Source: an uncultured Bacteroidota bacterium
GTDB lineage: Bacteria; Bacteroidota; Bacteroidia; Flavobacteriales; Flavobacteriaceae
NCBI GenBank assembly: GCA_903879875.1
Contig: CAIRNC010000187.1
Location: forward strand, 1-5,124
Reading direction: 5' to 3'
DNA: 5,124 nt
Shown: one piece after another, positions 1-5,124 of the stretch
Position numbering within the stretch: position 1 is the stretch's first letter
Layout: every line of letters starts with the position of its first letter
Made by a program: the position numbers and the translations under genes
The notes under the pieces: model-generated
What the model saw: the letters and a program-made list of their open reading frames with translations, nothing else
What the model was told of the DNA's origin: nothing
The model's database searches: none

Positions 1-476
1 TGAGCGTGCGAAAGTTATTACAAGAAAATAACTATACCGACTTCGATTTGTTTTATGACGAAACAGGCAAACCTAATTTATTAGACGGAAAGCACATTTC
101 CATTTCACATTCACATGAGTTTTCGACCATTATCATCAGCAACGAAAGCGTAGGAATTGATATTGAAAAACAGCGCGAAAAGTCCGTAAAGATAGCGCCC
201 AAATTTATTGGCGATGCCGAACACAATTACCTGAATCAGTCTGACTTTAATTCATATATTGAAGGCATAACCATTCTTTGGGGCGCAAAAGAAGCCGTTT
301 TTAAAATTTGTAACGAAAAAGGAATCAGTTTTAAAAACAACATTTTTGTACATCCTTTTGAGCTTCATGATACAAAAACCACGGCTACATTGACCATGGA
401 ACACGTTTCTGGAACCTTCCAAATCTTTTTTGAATCTTTTGAAGGTTTTACTTTAGTGTATGCTTTTGAAGAATAA
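1..476 (+). CDS. 4'-phosphopantetheinyl transferase superfamily protein, 5'-truncated by the window edge
   Basis: This enzyme family moves the 4'-phosphopantetheine arm from coenzyme A to a serine of acyl or peptidyl carrier proteins, switching on fatty acid or secondary-metabolite synthesis in the cytoplasm. About 156 residues are visible, counted from the GTG at position 6. They show ISISHS (31-36), the Mg-binding signature GIDIE (50-54) and the second signature WGAKEAVFK (92-100), in family order. The codon before the GTG is a sense codon (AGC), and SVRKLL resembles the conserved helix before the core in Sfp-like members. The GTG is therefore probably internal and the N-terminal part lies upstream. 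Usual length is about 200-230 residues, so a few dozen residues are missing. The TAA stop lies 47 nt before the next start, which fits co-transcription. Which carrier protein it serves cannot be read from the window. Confidence 0.9.
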   Translation, partial: SVRKLLQENNYTDFDLFYDETGKPNLLDGKHISISHSHEFSTIIISNESVGIDIEKQREKSVKIAPKFIGDAEHNYLNQSDFNSYIEGITILWGAKEAVFKICNEKGISFKNNIFVHPFELHDTKTTATLTMEHVSGTFQIFFESFEGFTLVYAFEE

Positions 477-523
477 TTTCTTTACTATCTAAAACCAGTT
501 AGGTTTAACCATCGAAACTATAA

Positions 524-1240
524 ATGACTAACATTTACAACCACATTCTAAATTCTAAATTAAAAAACGAGAAACTGCTCGCCATTCTGCTCGATCCTGA
601 CAAAATCGACCTTAATACTATAGCCGTGTTGGTTGAAAAAATAAACCAATCGCCCGCCACACACATTTTTATTGGCGGAAGTCTTGTCGAAAACAATATT
701 CTGGACGAATTAATTATTAAAATTAAAAGAAATTGCGCTTTGCCGATAGTGCTGTTTCCAGGTAACCCTTCTCAAATTTCTGACCAAGCCGATGCCCTGT
801 TGTTCCTCTCTTTAATTTCGGGTAGAAACCCCGATTTTCTGATAGACCATCAAGTAAATGCTGTTCCTATTCTAAAAAAGACCCAACTCGAAATTATTTC
901 GACAGGATATATTTTGATCGAAAGTGGTTCAGAAACTGCCGTAGCACGCGTTTCTAAAACAACGCCTTTGGCTCGAAATAATCCGAATTATATTCTACAA
1001 ACCGCCCTTGCAGGCGAAATGCTTGGCAACAAATTGATTTATCTTGAAGCGGGGAGTGGCGCAAAACAAGCGGTTCCGCTAGACGTTATTCAATTGGTTT
1101 CCAGCAACTGCAAGATGCCAATACTCGTTGGTGGCGGCATTGTAGATGAGCAAGGCATTCAAAATGCCTACAAATCGGGTGCCGATTTGGTCGTTATTGG
1201 CACTGCTTTCGAAAACAATTTAAACTTTTTTGAACAATAA
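524..1240 (+). CDS. Geranylgeranylglyceryl/heptaprenylglyceryl phosphate synthase (PcrB/GGGPS family)
   Basis: This family joins a polyprenyl diphosphate to sn-glycerol-1-phosphate through an ether bond, the first committed step of archaeal-type lipids. Bacterial group II members from Bacteroidota are reported to use geranylgeranyl diphosphate. The 238-residue product has normal length and the expected TIM-barrel phosphate and metal motifs in order: LLDPDK (22-27), FIGGSLV (49-55), FPGNP (78-82), SLISGRNP (96-103), YLEAGSGA (173-180), VGGGI (202-206) and GADLVVIGTAFE near the C-terminus. No signal peptide or membrane segment is seen, so it is probably cytosolic. The ATG at 524 places the DPDK motif about 22 residues in, as expected. 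No Shine-Dalgarno is visible, which is normal in Bacteroidota. It follows the PPTase gene closely and may share its transcript. Chain length of the prenyl substrate and the fate of the lipid are not deducible here. Confidence 0.95.
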   Translation: MTNIYNHILNSKLKNEKLLAILLDPDKIDLNTIAVLVEKINQSPATHIFIGGSLVENNILDELIIKIKRNCALPIVLFPGNPSQISDQADALLFLSLISGRNPDFLIDHQVNAVPILKKTQLEIISTGYILIESGSETAVARVSKTTPLARNNPNYILQTALAGEMLGNKLIYLEAGSGAKQAVPLDVIQLVSSNCKMPILVGGGIVDEQGIQNAYKSGADLVVIGTAFENNLNFFEQ

Positions 1241-1343
1241 TAGTGTTTTTCTCTCTCGGAATGCCAACAAAGCTAAAAAGTATACTTTTTCAAAACCTTC
1301 TTCAAAACCTAAAGTTTTTTTTAAATTGTATAAATTTATTTAT

Positions 1344-1351
1344 TAAGTTTG
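1344..1351 (+). promoter_or_regulatory. Candidate Bacteroidota -7 promoter box (TAAGTTTG)
   Basis: TAAGTTTG matches the Bacteroidota sigma-factor -7 consensus TAnnTTTG exactly. The -33 partner is weak: ATTG at 1325-1328 is only 15 nt upstream, shorter than the usual 17-23 nt. If used, transcription would begin near 1358 and run toward the BspA-like gene, giving a leader of about 240 nt, or express the short frame at 1382. The surrounding AT richness makes a chance match possible. Confidence 0.35.
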
Positions 1352-1381
1352 GGATTATTAACCTGTTAATACAAATGAAAC

Positions 1382-1474
1382 ATGAAAAAAGTACCTTTTC
1401 CACGTCCTTATTACGCCAATATTATAGCCCACCGAGGCAGTAGCCCCGAAAACATAGCGCCAATAGTAGGATAG
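1382..1474 (+). pseudogene. Short 30-codon frame, possible remnant of a glycerophosphodiester phosphodiesterase N-terminus
   Basis: An ATG 31 nt after the TAAGTTTG box opens a 30-codon frame ending in TAG at 1472-1474. Its product includes IIAHRGSSPENIAP. This recalls the start of GDPD-family enzymes, where a hydrophobic strand runs into the catalytic HRG and is followed closely by PENT. Here the gap between HRG and PEN is shorter than usual (SS instead of about five residues), PENT is PENI, and nothing else of the roughly 250-residue family follows. It could be a decayed gene start or a chance translation of a GC-richer intergenic segment. There is no support for a working product. Confidence 0.2.
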
Positions 1475-1500
1475 TTTATTTCGATATTTTTTTTAAAATA

Positions 1501-1515
1501 GACCCTGACGGGGTT
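1501..1515. repeat. Small GC-rich hairpin
   Basis: ACCC (1502-1505) pairs with GGGT (1511-1514) around a 5-nt loop, and a G-T wobble at 1501/1515 extends the stem to five pairs. It sits between the two TTTTAAAATA copies, about 80 nt before the BspA-like start. The stem is too short, and the following tract too poor in T, to call a terminator. It may be a leader structure or a piece of a dispersed intergenic repeat. Confidence 0.3.
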
Positions 1516-1563
1516 GAATTTTAAAATACGTGGAGTTCAGTTACCACAAAAAAACGGGGCGAG

Positions 1564-1583
1564 TCTGCTATGCCTAAGGCAGA
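1564..1583. repeat. Nested hairpin just upstream of the BspA-like start
   Basis: TGCC (1571-1574) pairs with GGCA (1578-1581) across a TAA loop. The alternative outer pairing TCTGC (1564-1568) with GCAGA (1579-1583) competes with it. The element ends 11 nt before the ATG at 1595, so in a transcript it could influence ribosome access. This is a structural observation only; no known regulatory RNA was recognised. Confidence 0.3.
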
Positions 1584-1594
1584 AAAATACAATC

Positions 1595-2611
1595 ATGAAA
1601 AAAATTATTTTTTTAATGCTTTTTGCAACTTTAGTTTGGCAGCACGGGTTTGCGCAAACTTTTAATTTTGACGGTATAAAATACATTGTCAAATCGTCCA
1701 CCACTGCTGAAGTTACAACTCAATTTGGGCAAGCAACTGGGAGTGTAATCATACCTGCACAAGTTAGTTACAACAATGTTACTTATTCGGTCACTAGTAT
1801 TGGTGAAAGTGCTTTTTATTATTCTTCTAATTTAACATCGGTCACTATTCCAAATTCGGTAAATATCATTGGGAATGAAGCTTTTATGTATTGTTCAGGT
1901 TTAACATCATTTATTATTCCCAACACGGTAACTAATATTGGTATTAATGCTTTTCAGAATTGTACTAATTTAACATCGGTTACTATTCCAAACTCGATAC
2001 CGAACATTAGTCATGGTCTTTTTGCTAATTGTTATGGTTTAACATCGGTTACTATTCCAAACTCTGTAATTAGCATTAATGTTGCTGCTTTTTTTAATTG
2101 CATTAGTTTAACATCGATAACAATACCAAACTCGGTAACTGACATTAATCCTAATGCTTTTGATGGTTGTACTGGCTTAACATCGGTTACGGTTGAATGG
2201 TCAACTCCTTTGTTAACCAGCTATACAGCATTTCAAAACGTTAATACACCTACTGTTGTATTAAATGTGCCCAACGGTACAGCATCATTATATGAAGCTA
2301 CTAGTGTTTGGACAGATTTTATAATTACTGAAGCTTTAGGTGTTACCCCTTTTTCAGCAACCAATGCTTTTGATTTAATAGCTTATCCAAACCCATCAAA
2401 TAACGTGTTTAACTTTAAAATTAAAGGTGCAAATGATGAAACTGTTTCCCTCTTAGTATTTGACATGATGGGAAGACAAATAGAAAACAAAGTTATAAAT
2501 GCCATTGATGTTAAAAACATCACTTTAGGTCAAAATTATTCAAGTGGAATTTACAATGTAATCGTTGCTCAAGGAGGGAATACTAAATCGATTCGTTTGG
2601 TTAAGGAGTAG
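1595..2611 (+). CDS. Secreted BspA-like leucine-rich repeat protein with T9SS type A sorting domain
   Basis: The 338-residue product is predicted to be exported by Sec and then carried across the outer membrane by the type IX secretion system. Residues 1-20 form a signal peptide: MKK, a hydrophobic run, and a likely cut after HGFA. A linker leads into LRR_5/BspA-type repeats (about 64-200) of 23 residues with the pattern LTSVTIPNSVxxIxxxAFxxC. A capping segment LNVPNGTASLYEATSVWTDF (223-242) follows, then a C-terminal sorting domain (about 262-338) with YPNPSNNVFNF, VFDMMGRQI, SSGIYNVIV and the final KSIRLVKE. The start at 1595 is preferred because it puts the signal peptide at the N-terminus; the frame stays open upstream to an ATG at 1514 but would add 27 unrelated residues. 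Members are often cell-surface or secreted binding proteins, but no ligand can be inferred. It is flanked by intergenic regions on both sides and appears to be a single-gene unit. Confidence 0.92.
   Translation: MKKIIFLMLFATLVWQHGFAQTFNFDGIKYIVKSSTTAEVTTQFGQATGSVIIPAQVSYNNVTYSVTSIGESAFYYSSNLTSVTIPNSVNIIGNEAFMYCSGLTSFIIPNTVTNIGINAFQNCTNLTSVTIPNSIPNISHGLFANCYGLTSVTIPNSVISINVAAFFNCISLTSITIPNSVTDINPNAFDGCTGLTSVTVEWSTPLLTSYTAFQNVNTPTVVLNVPNGTASLYEATSVWTDFIITEALGVTPFSATNAFDLIAYPNPSNNVFNFKIKGANDETVSLLVFDMMGRQIENKVINAIDVKNITLGQNYSSGIYNVIVAQGGNTKSIRLVKE
1831..2190 (+). repeat. In-gene tandem repeat array, exact 69-nt period
   Basis: The block TTTAACATC recurs at 1831, 1900, 1969, 2038 and 2107, and as CTTAACATC at 2176. 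Every step is exactly 69 nt, giving five full units and the start of a sixth. Each unit encodes one 23-residue leucine-rich repeat. The LTS codons stay TTA-ACA-TC(G/A) in all six units, and the following GTTACTATTCCAAACTC stretch is shared by several. Units differ mostly in the second half (variable loop plus AF and C positions). The synonymous conservation points to recent duplication or gene conversion between units. Confidence 0.9.
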
Positions 2612-2668
2612 TTAGGTTGTAGGTGATAGCTAATGGGAATTTTATTTATTTTAATATTCAGTGCTTTT

Positions 2669-2696
2669 GTAAAAATGTAAGATTTTAAATTTTTAC
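2669..2696 (+). terminator. AT-rich hairpin, possible weak terminator of the BspA-like gene
   Basis: GTAAAAAT (2669-2676) and ATTTTTAC (2689-2696) form a perfect 8-bp stem with a 12-nt loop, followed by TTTTG. Only two of eight pairs are G-C, so terminator strength is doubtful. The right arm shares its last bases with the TACTTTTG promoter box, so the symmetry may instead reflect promoter architecture or chance in AT-rich DNA. Confidence 0.3.
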
Positions 2697-2701
2697 TTTT
2701 G
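2694..2701 (+). promoter_or_regulatory. pnuC: Candidate Bacteroidota promoter -7 box (TACTTTTG) for the pnuC operon
   Basis: TACTTTTG is an exact match to the TAnnTTTG -7 consensus of the Bacteroidota housekeeping sigma factor. A TTTG at 2666-2669 could be the -33 element; its 24-nt spacing is slightly longer than the usual 17-23 nt. Transcription would start near 2708, leaving a leader of about 45 nt before the pnuC ATG at 2754. That leader is rich in CCTACCAC/ACCT motifs, has no Shine-Dalgarno, and is too short for a known riboswitch. Confidence 0.55.
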
Positions 2702-2753
2702 CCTACCACTTACTACCCATAACCTACCACCTAAAACCAAGAACCTCCGCTTT

Positions 2754-3371
2754 ATGTTTGACTTTCTGTTTTCGCAATACAAAAACGCCTCCACAATACA
2801 AATCGTATTAGAACTCATTGCTTTTATCTTTGGGATTGTGAGTGTTTGGTTGGCTAAAAACGAGCACATTGGGGTGTATCCTTCTGGACTAATTGCCACT
2901 ATCATTACTACCTATTTATTATTCCTTGCGGGCTACTTAGGCGACATGCTGCTTAATGGCTATTTTTCTATTATGAGCATTTACGGCTGGTACAATTGGA
3001 CTCGAAAAGAGAATAATAGCGCCAATCTTCCCGTGTCAAGAACAACTAACAGCGAAAAAATAACAGGAATCGTATTGTTTATCCTTACAATTTTTGTAGT
3101 TTTCGGCGTCTATAATTATTTCGACTATAAAATAAAAACCGATAATTATTTTGACATTCTTGCCTCAGGCATTTTCTTTACCGGAATGTGGTTTATGGCA
3201 AAGAAAAAAATTGAAAATTGGACACTTTGGATCATTGGTGATTTAATTGTTGTTCCGCTCTACGTCTATCGTGGCTTAGGAATGTTAGCATTACAATATT
3301 TAGTATTTACAATAATTGCCGTTTTTGGCTATACAGAATGGAAGAAAACCTTAAACAAATCACGCCAATAA
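2754..3371 (+). CDS. pnuC: PnuC-type nicotinamide riboside transporter
   Basis: PnuC proteins let nicotinamide riboside cross the inner membrane by facilitated diffusion; import becomes one-way when a kinase phosphorylates it. The 205-residue product is of normal family length and strongly hydrophobic, with about six to seven membrane segments (roughly 17-34, 44-62, 66-80, 104-121, 133-148, 155-172 and 175-193). Family marks include WLAKNEHIGVYPSG (32-45), SIYGWYNW (75-82), ENWTLWIIGD (154-163) and the end FGYTEWKK. Some Bacteroidota paralogues (PnuT) carry thiamine, but no thiamine gene or TPP-riboswitch-like leader is seen here. The next gene, overlapping by 34 nt, encodes a NadR-like riboside kinase, which strongly favours nicotinamide riboside. 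A frame on the opposite strand over its 5' end is a shadow. Confidence 0.93.
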   Translation: MFDFLFSQYKNASTIQIVLELIAFIFGIVSVWLAKNEHIGVYPSGLIATIITTYLLFLAGYLGDMLLNGYFSIMSIYGWYNWTRKENNSANLPVSRTTNSEKITGIVLFILTIFVVFGVYNYFDYKIKTDNYFDILASGIFFTGMWFMAKKKIENWTLWIIGDLIVVPLYVYRGLGMLALQYLVFTIIAVFGYTEWKKTLNKSRQ

Positions 3372-5124
3372 TTGGTGATAACACCATTATAAAAATTGTT
3401 ATGTTTGGTCCAGAATCTACTGGAAAAACAACGCTTTCAAAAGCACTTGCCGAACATTTCAACACCGCTTGGACACCCGAATTTGCCCGTGACTATTTGC
3501 AAGAAAAATGGGATGCAACTAATGAAATTTGCAACGAATCCGATATGCTACCAATAGCTATTGGTCAAACCCAATTGGAAAACGAAACCTTATTAAAAGC
3601 CAACCGATTTCTTTTTTGCGATACCAATGTGCTGGTTACTAAAGTGTTTTCAGAACTGTATTACAATCATTGCCCGAAACATGTTGACAAAGCCGCACGT
3701 AAACACAAATACGACTTGTTTTTTTTAACTGACATTGATGTTCCTTGGGAAAAAGATGATTTAAGAGACAGACCCGAAAACAGATTAGCTACTTTTGAAC
3801 TTTTTAAAACCGCTTTAATTGAAAATAATAAACCTTTCATCACGTTAAAAGGAGATGAAAACCAACGTTTAAGCCAAGCTATCGCTATTACAGAAAATCT
3901 AGAAATGGCTTTGCAAATGGGTTTTTCGGGGGATGATTTTGTTCAGATATACGAACACGGCGTCTCTATTGAAAACATTAAAAATCAATTATCTATTTTT
4001 CGGAAAGGAATTGCAAAAACCATTCTAGACAGACCGGCTACTAAAGGTGACGGGATTGTTGTGCTTAATGAAGCCGACTTTGTGAATTATGCCACATACT
4101 TTGACGACAAAAAGAATCAACTTAAACTCAAAAAATTCGTTCCAGCCTCTGGCGCAGCAAGCCGAATGTTTAAATTTTTAAATGAATTTATCCATGACTT
4201 TAATGTAGAAGAAGAAACTATAAACGCCTATATCAATAGAAAAAAAGCAACTTCCCTATCTGTATTTTTAGTAGGTTTAGATAAATTTCCTTTTTACGAT
4301 AAAATACTTTTAGAACTTCAAAAAAATTATTCTAATTATAAAAATTGGTCAAAAGATTTAAGGGATTTTTATTTTATTAAAACAATGTTATCGCCACGTC
4401 ATTTCGATTTTGCCAATAAGCCCAAAGGTATTTTACCTTTTCATAGTTATGAAAACTATTGCTTAACACCTATTGAGGAGCATTTGTTAGAAAGTGTTTA
4501 TTATTCAAGTGCAAAAAATTGCTCCCATATTCATTTTACGGTTTCCGAAGAACACCAACTTGCTTTTGAACATATCATCAAGAAATCAAAGTATGACATA
4601 GAGCAACGGTATAATCAAACTATTAATACTAAATTTTCTTATCAAAATAAAATCACTGATACGCTCGCAGTTGATTTAAAAAATAATCCTTTTAGAAATG
4701 AAAACGGAAAATTAGTTTTTCGTCCAGGCGGACATGGTGCTTTAATTGAAAACCTGAATGATTTATGCGCCGATATCGTTTTTATTAAAAACATCGATAA
4801 TGTAATTCACAATCAGATAGAAGCAATTGCACTTTATAAAAAAGCATTAGCTGGCATTTTAATTGAATTGCAAGAACAAATTTTTTCCTATTTGAAAGCC
4901 ATAGATGCGGGTGCTATTTCAGAAAAAGATATTGAAAATATCGTTCTTTTTGCAAAAGAAAAACTAAATATTGAAGTAGGTGAAGAATTTTCAAAATATA
5001 CCTTAGCGAACAAAATGATTGCCTTATCCACCTATTTAAACCGCCCAATTAGAGTATGTGGCATGGTAAAAAATGAAGGCGAACCAGGCGGCGGTCCTTT
5101 TTGGGTATTGGATAAAAAAGGAAA
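3338..5124 (+). CDS. NadR-like nicotinamide riboside kinase fused to a DUF4301 domain, 3'-truncated by the window edge
   Basis: One uninterrupted frame of 595 codons starts at an ATG inside the pnuC end and runs off the window. Residues 20-185 match the ribosylnicotinamide kinase part of NadR, which makes NMN from nicotinamide riboside and ATP: Walker A GPESTGKTT (24-32), WTPEFARDYLQEKW (45-58), IGQTQLENE (75-83), FCDTNVLV (93-100) and the lid-like PWEKDDLRDRPENR (136-149). The adenylyltransferase and DNA-binding domains of enterobacterial NadR are absent. From about residue 193 (DFVQIYEHGVSIENIKNQL) it becomes a DUF4301 domain with KFVPASGAASRMF (266-278), FRPGGHGALIENLN (461-474), DIVFIKNIDNV (479-489) and RVCGMVKNEGEPGGGPFW (572-589). 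DUF4301 function is not established; these motifs recall UDP-sugar pyrophosphorylases (inference). The start at 3338 keeps the first beta strand, which a start at M22 (3401) would delete. M190 (3905) could allow separate translation of the second half. By recollection, stand-alone DUF4301 proteins are about 500 residues, so roughly 100 are probably missing. Confidence 0.88.
   Translation, partial: MEENLKQITPIIGDNTIIKIVMFGPESTGKTTLSKALAEHFNTAWTPEFARDYLQEKWDATNEICNESDMLPIAIGQTQLENETLLKANRFLFCDTNVLVTKVFSELYYNHCPKHVDKAARKHKYDLFFLTDIDVPWEKDDLRDRPENRLATFELFKTALIENNKPFITLKGDENQRLSQAIAITENLEMALQMGFSGDDFVQIYEHGVSIENIKNQLSIFRKGIAKTILDRPATKGDGIVVLNEADFVNYATYFDDKKNQLKLKKFVPASGAASRMFKFLNEFIHDFNVEEETINAYINRKKATSLSVFLVGLDKFPFYDKILLELQKNYSNYKNWSKDLRDFYFIKTMLSPRHFDFANKPKGILPFHSYENYCLTPIEEHLLESVYYSSAKNCSHIHFTVSEEHQLAFEHIIKKSKYDIEQRYNQTINTKFSYQNKITDTLAVDLKNNPFRNENGKLVFRPGGHGALIENLNDLCADIVFIKNIDNVIHNQIEAIALYKKALAGILIELQEQIFSYLKAIDAGAISEKDIENIVLFAKEKLNIEVGEEFSKYTLANKMIALSTYLNRPIRVCGMVKNEGEPGGGPFWVLDKKG

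Larger units (their letters stand above)
1241..1594. other. Intergenic region with no convincing gene
   Basis: This 354-nt stretch separates the prenylglyceryl phosphate synthase gene from the BspA-like gene. It is AT-rich at 1300-1380 and 1480-1530, with a more GC-rich core around 1425-1475 and 1548-1583. It holds a TAnnTTTG box, a 30-codon frame and two small hairpins, listed separately. The decamer TTTTAAAATA occurs twice, at 1491-1500 and 1519-1528, 28 nt apart. A 66-codon frame at 1243-1443 has no recognisable domain and looks like chance. No tRNA-like fold or riboswitch was recognised. Confidence 0.6.
2612..2734. repeat. Imperfect inverted repeat pair flanking the intergenic region before pnuC
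   Basis: The arm TTAGGTTGTAGGT (2612-2624) begins directly after the stop codon of the BspA-like gene. It is the inverse complement, with 12 of 13 matches, of ACCTACCACCTAA (2722-2734), 19 nt before the pnuC start. The octamer CCTACCAC also occurs as a direct repeat at 2702-2709 and 2723-2730. The arms enclose the AT-rich hairpin and the promoter box. They may be ends of a small mobile or dispersed repeat; no transposase or target duplication is visible. Confidence 0.45.

Noticed and set aside
1243..1443. 66-codon + strand frame after the GGGPS gene
   Set aside because: It has no recognisable domain, is rich in residues expected from AT-rich DNA (F, L, K, N, I), and overlaps the TAAGTTTG box and the HRG-containing frame. 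It looks like chance.
1501..1515. Intrinsic terminator
   Set aside because: The stem is only four to five pairs and is not followed by a clean T-tract, so it is listed only as a hairpin.
1514..1594. N-terminal extension of the BspA-like protein from an ATG at 1514
   Set aside because: It would place 27 polar, unrelated residues ahead of a textbook signal peptide; the start at 1595 fits much better.
1831..2190. CRISPR array
   Set aside because: The 69-nt periodicity lies inside an open frame and encodes leucine-rich repeats; there are no palindromic repeats separated by unique spacers.
2612..2753. Riboswitch (TPP or NAD type) upstream of pnuC
   Set aside because: The likely leader is only about 45 nt and lacks the conserved cores of TPP or NAD-II/nadA motif riboswitches.
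2693..2905. 70-codon - strand frame over the pnuC start
   Set aside because: It lies antisense to the well-supported pnuC 5' end and its intergenic region, and has no recognisable motif. It is a shadow frame.

Overview
The window is low-GC DNA, almost certainly from a member of the Bacteroidota, most likely class Flavobacteriia (Flavobacterium or a relative). The signs are a protein with a signal peptide and a type IX secretion (T9SS) C-terminal sorting domain, a bacterial group II-type geranylgeranylglyceryl phosphate synthase, a DUF4301 domain, Bacteroidota-type TAnnTTTG promoter -7 boxes, and no clear Shine-Dalgarno sequences. All supported genes lie on the + strand.

Layout. (1) Positions 1-476 hold the 3' part of a 4'-phosphopantetheinyl transferase gene; its start lies upstream of the window. 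(2) Positions 524-1240 hold a complete TIM-barrel prenylglyceryl phosphate synthase. (3) Positions 1241-1594 have no convincing gene but contain a candidate promoter, a 30-codon reading frame faintly resembling a glycerophosphodiesterase N-terminus, and small hairpins. (4) Positions 1595-2611 encode a secreted BspA-like leucine-rich-repeat protein with a T9SS sorting domain. Its repeats form an exact 69-nt periodic DNA array. (5) Positions 2612-2753 form a compact intergenic region with an inverted-repeat pair, an AT-rich hairpin and a perfect TAnnTTTG box. (6) Positions 2754-3371 encode a PnuC-type nicotinamide riboside transporter. (7) From 3338 to the window end, overlapping pnuC by 34 nt, one uninterrupted frame encodes a NadR-like nicotinamide riboside kinase domain followed by a DUF4301 domain. 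The 3' end of this gene lies outside the window.

How the genes work together. pnuC and the kinase gene form a natural uptake-and-trapping pair: PnuC lets nicotinamide riboside in and the kinase converts it to NMN, which cannot leave. The DUF4301 part shows motifs reminiscent of UDP-sugar pyrophosphorylase-type nucleotidyltransferases (PASGAASRM, FRPGGHGALIENLN, FIKNIDNV). The fused protein may therefore join a kinase to a nucleotidyl-transfer-like domain in NAD salvage, which is the most interesting point here. The PPTase and prenylglyceryl phosphate synthase genes form a separate close-spaced pair with housekeeping roles (carrier-protein activation; archaeal-type ether lipid precursor). The BspA-like gene between the two groups looks like a lineage-specific accessory gene.
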